DNA of 64,000 nt, from contig NZ_BOMS01000025.1 of the NCBI RefSeq assembly GCF_016862315.1, positions 49,086 through 113,085 of the forward strand, given 5' to 3'. Within the stretch, counting starts at the first letter, position 1, and each line of letters starts with the position of its first letter. Positions 24,377 to 33,401 of the stretch are shown in pieces. Under the pieces are notes generated by a model. That model worked only from the letters and a program-made list of their open reading frames with translations. It was not told the origin of the DNA and did no database searches. The position numbers and the translations under genes are program-made. This DNA is from Actinoplanes palleronii (GTDB taxonomy: Bacteria > Actinomycetota > Actinomycetes > Mycobacteriales > Micromonosporaceae).

Positions 24377-25783
24377 TCAGTACGAGCGGCCCAGGTAGGC
24401 GATCAGGTTCGGCTCCTCGTCCGACTCCGGCATCGTGCCGTCCTCGCGGACCAGGCAGCGCACCGTGACGGCCTTGCCGTTGGCTTCCTTCTCGCCGGCC
24501 TCGCCGACCACCGACCACGGCACCCGCGCCCAGCCGGTCTGCGACGCCTCGATCGCCTCACCCAGCGTCTTCACCTCGACGGTGCGCTCGGCACGGAAGG
24601 CCAGCGCGTCGTCGTACATCCGCTGCTGGTCGGCCTTGAGCGCGGCCACCACCGCGGTGGTCACCTCGGCCAGCGCGATCGGCGACTTCGTGCCGTCCAC
24701 CCGGCGGGCCACCACGGCGTTGCCGTTGGCCAGGTCGCGGGGGCCGACCTCCACGCGGATCGGGATGCCCTGCAGCTCGGCGTCGACCGCCCGGCGACCG
24801 AACGGGATGTCCGAGCGTTCGTCGAGCTTCACACGTACACCTGCGGTTTTGAGCTCGTCGCGGAGCTGAGTGGCAGCCTCCGTGACGCCCTCGCCCGCCT
24901 TGACCACCATGATCTGCACCTGGATCGGCGCGAGCCGCGGCGGCAGCCGCAGGCCGTTGTCGTCGCCGTGCACCATGATCAGGCCACCGAGCATCCGGGT
25001 CGAGGTGCCCCAGGACGTGGTCCAGGCGTGCTCGACGGTGCGCTCGGCGGAGGAATACGTGATGTCGAACGCCTTGGCGAAATTCTGCCCGAGCTCGTGC
25101 GAGGTGCCCATCTGCAGCGCCTTGCCGTCGCCCATCATGGCCTCGACGGTCATCGTGTTGGTCGCGCCGGCGAACCGCTCGCCCTTGGTCTTGCGGCCGG
25201 GCACCACCGGGATGGCCAGCACGTCCTCCATGAACGACTGGTACACGTTGTGGTGGATGTCGCGCGCGTGGTCCCGGGCGTCCTGCTCGGTGGCGTGCGC
25301 GGTGTGCCCCTCCTGCCAGAGGAACTCGGTGGTCCGCAGGAACGTGCGCGGACGCAGCTCCCAGCGCACCACGTTGGCCCACTGGTTCAGCAGCAGCGGC
25401 AGGTCCCGGTACGAGTCGACCCACTTGGCCATGAACTCGCCGATCACGGTCTCGCTGGTCGGACGGACCACCAGCGGCTCGGCGAGCTCCTTGCCACCGG
25501 CGTGGGTGACCACGGCGAGCTCCGGCGAGAAGCCCTCCACGTGGTCGGCCTCACGGCGCAGGTAGCTCTCCGGGATGAAGAGCGGGAAGTACGCGTTCTG
25601 GACGCCCTGCTCCTTGATCCGGGCGTCCATGTCGGCCTGCATGCGCTCCCAGATCGCGTAGCCGACCGGCCGGATCACCATCGTGCCGCGCACCGGGCCG
25701 TTGTCGGCGAGTTGCGCCTTGGCGATGAGGTCCTGGTACCAGCGGGGAAAATCCTCCGCACGGGGAGTGAGCACACGAGCCAT
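24377..25783 (-). CDS. proS: Prolyl-tRNA synthetase (archaeal/eukaryote-like short form)
   Basis: 468 aa class II synthetase. Motif 2 and 3 regions: VVRWELRPRTFLRTTEFLWQ and GGLIMVHGDDNGLRLPP; TNTMTVEAMMGDGKALQMG is typical of the ProS type without the INS editing domain. The ATG (MARVLTPRAEDFPRWYQD) was chosen over a longer upstream frame whose extra residues are unlike any synthetase. Divergent from the sigma factor gene, 83 bp apart. Confidence 0.95.
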   Translation of the reverse strand: MARVLTPRAEDFPRWYQDLIAKAQLADNGPVRGTMVIRPVGYAIWERMQADMDARIKEQGVQNAYFPLFIPESYLRREADHVEGFSPELAVVTHAGGKELAEPLVVRPTSETVIGEFMAKWVDSYRDLPLLLNQWANVVRWELRPRTFLRTTEFLWQEGHTAHATEQDARDHARDIHHNVYQSFMEDVLAIPVVPGRKTKGERFAGATNTMTVEAMMGDGKALQMGTSHELGQNFAKAFDITYSSAERTVEHAWTTSWGTSTRMLGGLIMVHGDDNGLRLPPRLAPIQVQIMVVKAGEGVTEAATQLRDELKTAGVRVKLDERSDIPFGRRAVDAELQGIPIRVEVGPRDLANGNAVVARRVDGTKSPIALAEVTTAVVAALKADQQRMYDDALAFRAERTVEVKTLGEAIEASQTGWARVPWSVVGEAGEKEANGKAVTVRCLVREDGTMPESDEEPNLIAYLGRSY

Positions 25784-25866
25784 GAGGCAGCATCCTAGTC
25801 GCGTCCCGAGTGCAACCGGCCGGGTGGGCATCCCGTGTCCCTCATCGGAGAAGGACGGGGTGACGG

Positions 25867-26352
25867 ATGGATTTCGACGGCTTCTACCGGGACACCTCCC
25901 GGCGGCTGTTGCGGTACGCCTACGGACTGACCGGTGATCCGGGTGAGGCGCAGGACCTGGTCCAGGAGGCGTACGCCCGGGCCTGGCAGCGCCGGCGCCG
26001 GCTCGCCGGGTACGACGACCCGGAGGCCTGGCTGCGGCTGGTGGTGAACCGGCTGTCCGCGGACCGGTGGCGCCGGCTCGGCATCCGCCGGGCACGGGCC
26101 GCCGCCGAACCGCCACCCACGCCGGTGGCCGCGCCGTCCGAGGACGTGGTGCTGCTGGTCCGGGCGATGCGGGAACTGCCGGACAAGCAGCGGCGCGCGC
26201 TCGCCCTGCACTACCTGCTGGACCGCTCGATCGCGGAGATCGCCGTCGAGACCGGCGCCTCGCTCGGCACCGTCAAGTCCTGGCTGTCCCGGGGCCGCGC
26301 CGCGCTCGCGGTGTCCCTCGGCTCGCTGGAGGGAGCTCGTCGTGTCCACTGA
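25867..26352 (+). CDS. ECF sigma factor (SigE-like family)
   Basis: 161 aa. Sigma region 2 is FYRDTSRRLLRYAYGLTGD with GEAQDLVQEAYARAW; region 4 is LPDKQRRALALHYLLDRSIA with a helix-turn-helix VETGASLGTVKSWLSRGR. No region 1 or 3. The 3' end overlaps the next gene by 11 bp, the usual arrangement of sigma factor and membrane partner. Regulated genes are unknown; autoregulation is likely but I could not pick its promoter. Confidence 0.9.
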   Translation: MDFDGFYRDTSRRLLRYAYGLTGDPGEAQDLVQEAYARAWQRRRRLAGYDDPEAWLRLVVNRLSADRWRRLGIRRARAAAEPPPTPVAAPSEDVVLLVRAMRELPDKQRRALALHYLLDRSIAEIAVETGASLGTVKSWLSRGRAALAVSLGSLEGARRVH

Positions 26353-27781
26353 TCTGGACGAACTGTTCATGGCGCTGGGCCGGCAGGCCGACGCCGTGCC
26401 GCCGGTCCCGCTCGCGGCGGTCAAGGCGCGCGGGCGGCAGCGCAACCGGAACCGGACGGCGCTGGCCGCCGCGGCCGCGGTGCTGCTGGTCACCGCGGGC
26501 CTGGGCGTGGCCCTGCAGCGGGAACGGCACGCCGACCCGATCCTGCCGGCCACCACACCGTCCCGGATCCGCGGGATGGCGCCGCTCGGCGAGCCGCTGC
26601 GCGTCGCCACCGGGGCGAACTGGACCGCGGCCCGGATCTCCGGCACCCGGGTGATCGGGTTCGCCGGCGCGGCGGGCGGCGGGCACGAGGTGGTGGCCCG
26701 GGACACCCGGACCGGGAAGACGCTCTGGACCGTGCGCGACCTCGACGTCAGCTATCTCGGGGTGGCGACCACGGCGACGGCGGTCATTTTCGTACGCCAG
26801 ACCGGCGAGCAGTCCGAGGCGTCGAGTGCGCCGGTGGCCCGGAGCTTCGAGATCCACGACCCGGCCACCGGGGCGGAGCTCTGGAAACTGCCGCACACCG
26901 ACCAGGACCGGTTCGTGCTGCACGAGGACGTGCTGGTCCGGCTGGTCGGCGCCACCGGGGCGACCGAGGCCTACGACCTGGTCACCGGTGAGCGGCGGTG
27001 GTCGGCCCCGGCCGGCGGCGATCGTCCGCTGTTGATCACCGGGACGCAGACCGGGGCGGACGCGCGGGAGGTGACCGCGGGAGGCAGCGACGCGTTGTGG
27101 GACCCGTCCTCGGCGAAGGCGTTCCCGTTCACCGACGACCGGCTGGTCCAGGCGACCACGAAGGGCCGGATCGTGATCCGGGACATCCACACCGGCACGG
27201 TCCGCTCGACGACGCCGGGCCCGTCGGAGGCCGGGTCGCTGATGGCGTACGAGGGCATGGCGTACACCACCACGGGGCCGGTCATCCGGGCGACCGGTGT
27301 CTCGTCCCGCGTGGTCTACGAGCCCCGCACCCCGTGGTACTCGGACGACTTCTTCCCCTGCGGACGCGACCGGCTCTGCGTCTTCGAGTCCGACGAGCAG
27401 GAGTCGCGCCTGCTCCTGATCGACGCGACCACCGGCGCGACGCTCCGGACGACCCCGGCGCCCGTCACCGGCACCGCCGCGGTCCGCCTCGGCCACATCA
27501 TGACCAGTGCCGGCGGCGACAAGGGCACAGCGCTCTACGACGAGAACGGAACGGCGCGCTACTCCGACGCCGGGGTCGGCGGGTTCATCGACGACGGCAA
27601 CGCGCTGACCATGACCCGGGACGACGACGGCCGGTTCGTCGTCCGGGGCGTCTCCAACATCGACTTCCAGCCGGTCGGGCTGGGGTCGACGCCGGAGCTC
27701 TCCGGGCGCTGCGACTGGAACGCGGAGTTGCTCACCTGCCCGACCGGGACGGAGCTGCGGACCTGGCGGTTCACCCGCTGA
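26342..27781 (+). CDS. Membrane-anchored beta-propeller protein, probable anti-sigma or sensor partner
   Basis: 479 aa from a GTG. A short cytoplasmic part (residues 1-40, ending in basic RGRQRNRNR) precedes one membrane helix (TALAAAAAVLLVTAGLGVAL). The large outside part is a PQQ-like propeller with repeats such as GKTLWTVRDLD, GAELWKLPHTD, GERRWSAP and TGATLRTTPAP. No zinc-binding anti-sigma motif is seen in the short N-terminus. Overlap with the sigma gene suggests it controls that sigma factor; this is inference. Confidence 0.75.
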   Translation: MSTDLDELFMALGRQADAVPPVPLAAVKARGRQRNRNRTALAAAAAVLLVTAGLGVALQRERHADPILPATTPSRIRGMAPLGEPLRVATGANWTAARISGTRVIGFAGAAGGGHEVVARDTRTGKTLWTVRDLDVSYLGVATTATAVIFVRQTGEQSEASSAPVARSFEIHDPATGAELWKLPHTDQDRFVLHEDVLVRLVGATGATEAYDLVTGERRWSAPAGGDRPLLITGTQTGADAREVTAGGSDALWDPSSAKAFPFTDDRLVQATTKGRIVIRDIHTGTVRSTTPGPSEAGSLMAYEGMAYTTTGPVIRATGVSSRVVYEPRTPWYSDDFFPCGRDRLCVFESDEQESRLLLIDATTGATLRTTPAPVTGTAAVRLGHIMTSAGGDKGTALYDENGTARYSDAGVGGFIDDGNALTMTRDDDGRFVVRGVSNIDFQPVGLGSTPELSGRCDWNAELLTCPTGTELRTWRFTR

Positions 27782-27789
27782 CCACCGCG

Positions 27790-28866
27790 TCAGCGGATGA
27801 CGGCGCCCCGCAGCACGATCCGGCGGGGCGCCCGCACCACCCGCAGGTCCTTGCGCGGGTCGGCGTCGTAGACCACCAGGTCGGCCAGGCCGCCCTCGAC
27901 CAGGCCCGGGAAGCCCAGCCACTCCCGGGCCCGCCAGGACGCGGCGGCCAGCACGTCGACGGCCGGGATGCCGGCCTCGTGCAGGTAGAGCATCTCCTCG
28001 GCGGCCAGCCCGTGCCGGATCCCGCCGCCCGCGTCGGTGCCCACGTAGATCGGCACGCCGGCCTCGTGCGCGGCGAGCACCACCTCGGGGAAGTTGTCCC
28101 GCAGGGCGATCATGTGGTCGGCGTATCCGGCGAACTTGTCCCTGGCCTGCTCGGCGATCTTCCCGAACGTCCGGATATTGATCATCGTGGGCACCAGGGC
28201 GGTGCCCCGCCGGGCCATCTCGTCGATCAGCTCCAGGGACAGGCCGGTGCCGTGCTCCACCGAGTCGACCCCGGCCTTGACCATGACCTCCACACCCTCC
28301 TCGGAGAACGTGTGCACCGCGGCCCGCGCGCCGGCCGCGTGCGCCGCCTCGACCGCCGCCGTCATGGTCGCCGCGTCCCAGCTCGGGGCCAGGTCACCGA
28401 CCTCCCGGTCGATCCAGTCGCCGACCAGCTTCACCCAGCCGGTGCCGGCCTTGGCCTGCGCGGTCACCGCGGCCGCGACCTCCTCGGCGGCCACCTCCAC
28501 GCCGATGTCCCGCAGGTAGCGGCGCGGGGCCGCGACGTGCCGCCCGGCGCGGGCGAGGCGGGGCACTCCGGGTTCGTCATCAAGTTCGGGGTACGGGTAC
28601 GGCGAGCCCGCGTCCCGCAGCGCCAGCACCCCGGCGTCCCGGTCGGTGTGGGCGAGGTCGCGCGCCTGGTCGAGGGAGGTGACGGGTTTGGCGCCGTACG
28701 CGATCCCGAGGTGGCAGTGCGCGTCGACGAGCCCCGGCACGATCCACCCGCCGTCGCTGATCGTCTCGGCCTCGGCCACCGGCTCGAAGGTGACCCGGTC
28801 CCCGACCAGCCACAGATCCCGGACCTCGCCGTCGGGCAGGACAGTCCCACGCACATGCAACGCCAT
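27790..28866 (-). CDS. Amidohydrolase-family metal-dependent hydrolase
   Basis: 358 aa. HxH metal motif in DAHCHLGIA; a likely carboxylated Lys in GWVKLVGDW; later His in AVHTFSEEGVEV and VEHGTGL; metal Asp in YVGTDAGGGIRHGL. This layout resembles imidazolonepropionase- and prolidase-like amidohydrolases. The substrate is unknown. Convergent with the propeller gene, ends 8 bp apart. Confidence 0.88.
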   Translation of the reverse strand: MALHVRGTVLPDGEVRDLWLVGDRVTFEPVAEAETISDGGWIVPGLVDAHCHLGIAYGAKPVTSLDQARDLAHTDRDAGVLALRDAGSPYPYPELDDEPGVPRLARAGRHVAAPRRYLRDIGVEVAAEEVAAAVTAQAKAGTGWVKLVGDWIDREVGDLAPSWDAATMTAAVEAAHAAGARAAVHTFSEEGVEVMVKAGVDSVEHGTGLSLELIDEMARRGTALVPTMINIRTFGKIAEQARDKFAGYADHMIALRDNFPEVVLAAHEAGVPIYVGTDAGGGIRHGLAAEEMLYLHEAGIPAVDVLAAASWRAREWLGFPGLVEGGLADLVVYDADPRKDLRVVRAPRRIVLRGAVIR

Positions 28867-28884
28867 GGGAACAGTCCTACCGGA

Positions 28885-29469
28885 TCACGACTCCTCTTGC
28901 GCAGCGAGGTACTTGTTCCGCAGGGCGGTCAACGCCAGAAGATTGATCTTGACCGGAAACGGCTCATCCGTCTCGAAGATCTCGCTCGTGTTGGAGACGA
29001 TCTCGTAGTCGCCGTTGCCACCAGGCTGGAACTCGGTCAGCACCAGGCCGTGAGAGAAAGTCGGATCGATAACCCAGTAGTGCTTGAGCCCCGCCGCCGC
29101 GTAGACCTTGGTTTTGGCGTGCATGTCACGGAAGTGCGAGGTCGGTGAAACGATCTCCACCACCAAGATGGCCTTGTCGACGGGCACAGGAGTTCGCATC
29201 ATCTCGCTGTCCGCGATGACGGCAACGTCAGGACGAGGCTCGCTGCACTGGTCGATATCCAGCGACATGTCAGGAACGGCGACGTACCCCTCGGGGCAAC
29301 CCGGTCGCAACGCCAACACGATCTCAACGCCGAGAAGCTGATGAAAGGTGGTGGGCGAGGGCAAGATCAGCCTCCCGTCGATCAATTCATAGAAAAGATC
29401 CGGCGGAAGAAGCTTCAGGTCGTCGACGGTCCAGTCCTGCTTGTCAGGCAGTCGCAGAGCAGCAGTCAT
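28885..29469 (-). CDS. Uma2-family (DUF820) putative endonuclease
   Basis: 194 aa. PD-(D/E)xK-type core: EPRPDVAVIAD, then ILVVEIVSPTSHFRDMHAKT and YWVIDP. The family is abundant in cyanobacteria and actinobacteria; its role is unproven. The start ATG (MTAALRLPDKQ) has a strong AGGAGG 6 nt upstream; ten more residues from 29499 are possible but lack support. No toxin-antitoxin partner is adjacent. Confidence 0.88.
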   Translation of the reverse strand: MTAALRLPDKQDWTVDDLKLLPPDLFYELIDGRLILPSPTTFHQLLGVEIVLALRPGCPEGYVAVPDMSLDIDQCSEPRPDVAVIADSEMMRTPVPVDKAILVVEIVSPTSHFRDMHAKTKVYAAAGLKHYWVIDPTFSHGLVLTEFQPGGNGDYEIVSNTSEIFETDEPFPVKINLLALTALRNKYLAAQEES

Positions 29470-29535
29470 GATGTCCTCCTCGTTGGGATCGACACTCATG
29501 CTACTTGCCCTGCGACTAGTTGCTCCATGCCAACC

Positions 29536-31083
29536 TCAGCTGTCCTTGCCGTTCGGCTTGTTCAGCTTGTTGAAGTCGAGTTTCGGCAGCTTGAAGCCCG
29601 GCGGCATCCCGCCACCGGCCAGCGCGCCCGGGTCCATCCCCGGCGGCAGCTGCGGCATCCCGCCCGGGAAACCACCGGGCAGCCCGGCCGGCATCCCGCC
29701 GCCACGCGGCCGGTTGTTCTTGCCCTTGCGCTTGTTCTTCGAGGACTTCGTGGCGCTGCGGCGACCGCCCGGCAGGCCCATCATGCCGCTCATCTGCTTC
29801 ATCATCTTCTGCGCGTCGGTGAACCTGTTGAGCAGCTGGTTCACGTCCATCACGGTGACGCCGGAGCCGTTCGCGATGCGCAGCCGGCGGGACGCGTTGA
29901 TGATTTTCGGCTCGGTGCGCTCCTTCGGCGTCATCGAGCGGATGATCGCGGTGACCCGGTCGAAGTGGCTGTCGTCCAGCTCGGCCAGCTGGTCCTTCAT
30001 CTGGCCCATGCCCGGCATCATGCCGAGGATGTTGGCGATCGGGCCCATCCGGCGGACCGCGATCAGCTGGTCCAGGAAGTCCTCCAGCGTGAACTGCTCG
30101 CCACCGAGCAGCTTGTTGGTCATCTTCTCTTTTTGATCGTCATCGAAGGCCGCCTCGGCCTGCTCGATGAGGGTCAGCACGTCACCCATGCCGAGGATCC
30201 GGCTCGCCATCCGGTCCGGGTGGAAGACGTCGAAGTCCTCGAGCTTCTCACCGGTGGAGGCGAACAGGATCGGCTGGCCGGTGACGTGCCGGACGGAGAG
30301 CGCCGCGCCACCGCGGGCGTCACCGTCGAGCTTGGAGAGCACCACGCCGGTGACGCCGACGCCGTCGCGGAAGGCCTCCGCGGTCTGCACCGCGTCCTGG
30401 CCGACCATGGCGTCGATGACGAAGATGACCTCGTCGGGGTTGACCGCGTCCCGGATGTCGCGGGCCTGCTGCATCATGTCCTCGTCGATGCCGAGACGTC
30501 CGGCGGTGTCGACGATGACGATGTCCTTGGCGGTGCGCTTGGCGTGCTCGATCGAGTCGCGGGCGACCTTGACCGGGTCGCCGACGCCGCTGCCGGGCTC
30601 CGGCGCGTAGACGTCGACGCCGGCCCGGGTGCCGACCACCTGCAGCTGGTTGACCGCGTTCGGTCGCTGCAGGTCGGCGGCGACCAGCAGCGGCTGGTGC
30701 CCCTGGCCCTTGAGCCAGCGGGACAGCTTGCCGGCCAGCGTGGTCTTGCCGGCGCCCTGCAGGCCGGCCAGCATGATCACGGTGGGCGGCTGCTTGGCGA
30801 ACGTCAGCCGCCGCCCCTCGCCGCCGAGCACGGTGATCAGCTCTTCGTGCACGATCTTGATGATCTGCTGGGCCGGGTTGAGCGCCTGGGAGACCTCGGC
30901 GCCGCGCGCCCGCTCCTTCAGGTTGGCGATGAACGCCTTGACCACCGGCAGCGCAACGTCGGCCTCCAGCAGCGCGAGACGGATCTCGCGAGCGGTGGCG
31001 TCGATGTCGGCATCGGTGAGCTTGCCCTTGCCGCGGAGCTTGGTGAAGATCCCGGACAGGCGGTCACTCAGGGTGTCAAACAC
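29536..31083 (-). CDS. ffh: Signal recognition particle protein Ffh
   Basis: SRP54 GTPase that brings nascent membrane and secreted proteins to FtsY. 515 aa. N domain begins FDTLSDRLSGIFTKLRGKG; G domain has GLQGAGKTTLAG and VDTAGRLGID; the Met-rich M domain holds ILGMMPGMGQMKDQ and QKMMKQMSGMMGLPGG. C-terminal tail is Pro/Gly/Met-rich. Start GTG with GGGAAG upstream. The receptor gene ftsY is at 55.6 kb. Confidence 0.97.
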   Translation of the reverse strand: MFDTLSDRLSGIFTKLRGKGKLTDADIDATAREIRLALLEADVALPVVKAFIANLKERARGAEVSQALNPAQQIIKIVHEELITVLGGEGRRLTFAKQPPTVIMLAGLQGAGKTTLAGKLSRWLKGQGHQPLLVAADLQRPNAVNQLQVVGTRAGVDVYAPEPGSGVGDPVKVARDSIEHAKRTAKDIVIVDTAGRLGIDEDMMQQARDIRDAVNPDEVIFVIDAMVGQDAVQTAEAFRDGVGVTGVVLSKLDGDARGGAALSVRHVTGQPILFASTGEKLEDFDVFHPDRMASRILGMGDVLTLIEQAEAAFDDDQKEKMTNKLLGGEQFTLEDFLDQLIAVRRMGPIANILGMMPGMGQMKDQLAELDDSHFDRVTAIIRSMTPKERTEPKIINASRRLRIANGSGVTVMDVNQLLNRFTDAQKMMKQMSGMMGLPGGRRSATKSSKNKRKGKNNRPRGGGMPAGLPGGFPGGMPQLPPGMDPGALAGGGMPPGFKLPKLDFNKLNKPNGKDS

Positions 31084-31147
31084 AGTGCGACTTCCCGTTG
31101 GTCGTTAGTGATGGCGTCGCCGCAAGCCTAGCCGTAGCGGACGACGC

Positions 31148-31375
31148 TCACCGGTTCCGCATCCGGTACGTCTTCGTCGCCGCCTCGATGCGCCGCTGAG
31201 TGCGGGTGCCCGGGGCGATCTCGCGCTTGATCCGGCCGTACAGCCAGAGGCCGCCGCCGACCACCAGCGCCGCCACGATCAGGTAGAAGAACGCGCCGAA
31301 CAGCAGGTGGGCCACCCAGCTCACCACGACCACGCCGCCGATCACCGCGAGCAGGTACATCACTGCCTTGCCCAT
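31148..31375 (-). CDS. Small two-helix membrane protein
   Basis: 75 aa with two hydrophobic helices (VMYLLAVIGGVVVVSWVAHL and FFYLIVAALVVGGGLWLY) and a basic C-terminal tail ending TKTYRMRNR. GGAGG lies 7 nt before the ATG, so it is well translated. Similar small proteins occur beside ffh in related genomes as I recall. Function unknown. Confidence 0.8.
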   Translation of the reverse strand: MGKAVMYLLAVIGGVVVVSWVAHLLFGAFFYLIVAALVVGGGLWLYGRIKREIAPGTRTQRRIEAATKTYRMRNR

Positions 31376-31606
31376 AACCGTTCCTCCAGGTCTCGACTAC
31401 CTACCACCATGCCGGGTCCACGCAACGCCCCGCATCGGCCGACCCCCTGAGACGGTCCCCTAGGGGTGGGTGATCCGGAATAAACCCCAAAGAGGTTCAT
31501 CGAGCCGTATACCACTGTTAAAGGGCATAGACCGCAACTTCCGTCTCAAGCGCGCCGTTAAGGGTCGCGTGGCCGGTTGGCTGACGTGCGGCGAAAGGAC
31601 GACGGC

Positions 31607-33373
31607 GTGACTCTGCGGCGGATTCTGCGGCAGACGCCCTGGCCGATCCGGCGACGGATCTTCCAGGCCGCCGAGAACCGGGTCCTGCCCCGGATCGCGC
31701 CGGAACGACGGCTCCGGGTCGCCCGGGCGCTGATGCCGCTCGGCCCGGTACGCCGGGACCGCGCCGCGGCGGCCGGCCGGATCATCCGGGTACGCACCCC
31801 GCACGGCCGGCTGGGCGCCCGCGTGGTCGTCACCGGCAGCCCGGTCGAGGTGCGCCGGGCCAACCTGGACCGGGTCGTCGAGGCCCTCGAGCTGGCCGGG
31901 GTGAACTGGTTCCGGGTGCCGTCGGTCGACCCCGGGAAGACTGCTGTGGGCGTACCGGAAAAGGACAGCGACCTGGTGGCCGGACTCCTGGCCGGAATCG
32001 TCCGCCGGGACCACGGGATGGTGCGCCCGAGTGGCCCGAAGGGCCGGGAGAGTCGGGTGCTGGCGGTCTGCTGGCCGGTCACCGACCCGGACGGCAACGT
32101 GGTCCTGGGGCCGGAACACGCCTGCGAGGTGGAGTTCTGGCGGGCCGAGGAGCGCGGCCTGGTCGCGCCCCGCCCCAACCCGGTGGCCTGGAGCATCCCG
32201 GCCGGCGAACCCTCGGTGATCGCCGCGGAGCCGGTGTTCGGCCCGTTCAGCGCGCCGGACGACACCACCGCCTACCGGACCCGGCGCACCTTCACCACCG
32301 TCGACCCGGACCGGATCGGCTTCCCGATCGACGTGGTCTACACCTGGGTGGACGGCGGCGATCCGGCCTGGCAGCGGCGCAAGAACCGGGCCCGCGCCGA
32401 GAACGCCTGGGTCGGCGACGTGAACGGGCAGGCCGCCAACGACTCCCGCTGGATCAGCCGGGACGAGCTGCGTTACTCGATGCGCGCGCTGCACAGCTTC
32501 GCGCCCTGGGTACGCCACGTCTACCTGGTCACCGACGACCAGGTGCCGGCCTGGCTGGACCTGAACCACCCGCGGCTGACCCTGGTCACGCACCGGGAGA
32601 TCTTCGGCGACGCGGGCCGGCTGCCGACCTTCAACTCCCAGGCGATCGAGTCGAAGCTGCACCGGATCCCGGGGCTGGCCGAGCACTTCCTCTACCTCAA
32701 CGACGACGTGATCCTGGGCCGCCCGGTCACCCCGGACATGTTCTTCACCCCCGGCGGGCTGACCAAGTTCTTCCCGTCCGCGTCACTGGTCGACCCGGCG
32801 CCGCGCGGGCCCGGCGACCGGCCGGCCGACTCGGCGGCGAAGAACAACCGGCGGCTGATCCGGGAGACGTTCGGCCGGGTGCTGACCCGCAAGATGATGC
32901 ACACCCCGCACCCGTCCCGGCGCAGCGTGCTCCGGGAGATCGAGGAACGGTTCGCCGAGCAGGTACGCAGCACCGCGGAACACCAGTTCCGGCACCCGGA
33001 CGACGTGTCGATGCTCTCCTCGCTGCAGCAGTACTACGCGTACCTGACCGGTCAGGCCACCCCCGGGGAGATCCGCTACCGGTACACCGACCTGGCCGAC
33101 CCGGTCACCCCGTACCGGCTGGCCCGGCTGCTGCGCTCGCGGAACGTGGACGCGTTCTGCCTCAACGACGTCGACGACGGGCACGCCACCCGGGCCGAGC
33201 AGGAGGCCCTGCTGGCCGACTTCCTGCCGGCGTACCTGCCGTTCCCCTCCCCCTTCGAGCTGCGCCGGCCGCGCGGCGCCACGGCGTCGCCGGCCGCGCT
33301 GGCCGCCCTTTCCCGCCTGCCCGCCGGTCCCCGCCGGCCGGTCGGCGAGGTCGCACTCCCCCCGGTCGCCTAA
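31607..33373 (+). CDS. Stealth-family sugar-phosphate transferase
   Basis: 588 aa from a GTG with AAAGGA 9 nt upstream. The four Stealth blocks are visible: CR1 IDVVYTWVDGGDP near residue 245, CR2 SRDELRYSMRALHSFAPWV with VYLVTDDQVP, CR3 HFLYLNDDVILGRP, and CR4 near FCLNDVDDGHAT. Family members transfer hexose-1-phosphate in capsule or glycan synthesis (GlcNAc-1-phosphotransferase is a relative). The N-terminal ~230 residues are not from the core family blocks. First gene of the glycan island, 29 bp before the dehydrogenase gene. Confidence 0.9.
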   Translation: MTLRRILRQTPWPIRRRIFQAAENRVLPRIAPERRLRVARALMPLGPVRRDRAAAAGRIIRVRTPHGRLGARVVVTGSPVEVRRANLDRVVEALELAGVNWFRVPSVDPGKTAVGVPEKDSDLVAGLLAGIVRRDHGMVRPSGPKGRESRVLAVCWPVTDPDGNVVLGPEHACEVEFWRAEERGLVAPRPNPVAWSIPAGEPSVIAAEPVFGPFSAPDDTTAYRTRRTFTTVDPDRIGFPIDVVYTWVDGGDPAWQRRKNRARAENAWVGDVNGQAANDSRWISRDELRYSMRALHSFAPWVRHVYLVTDDQVPAWLDLNHPRLTLVTHREIFGDAGRLPTFNSQAIESKLHRIPGLAEHFLYLNDDVILGRPVTPDMFFTPGGLTKFFPSASLVDPAPRGPGDRPADSAAKNNRRLIRETFGRVLTRKMMHTPHPSRRSVLREIEERFAEQVRSTAEHQFRHPDDVSMLSSLQQYYAYLTGQATPGEIRYRYTDLADPVTPYRLARLLRSRNVDAFCLNDVDDGHATRAEQEALLADFLPAYLPFPSPFELRRPRGATASPAALAALSRLPAGPRRPVGEVALPPVA

Positions 33374-33401
33374 CCCATCCGCTACACGCAAGGAGACTCC
33401 C

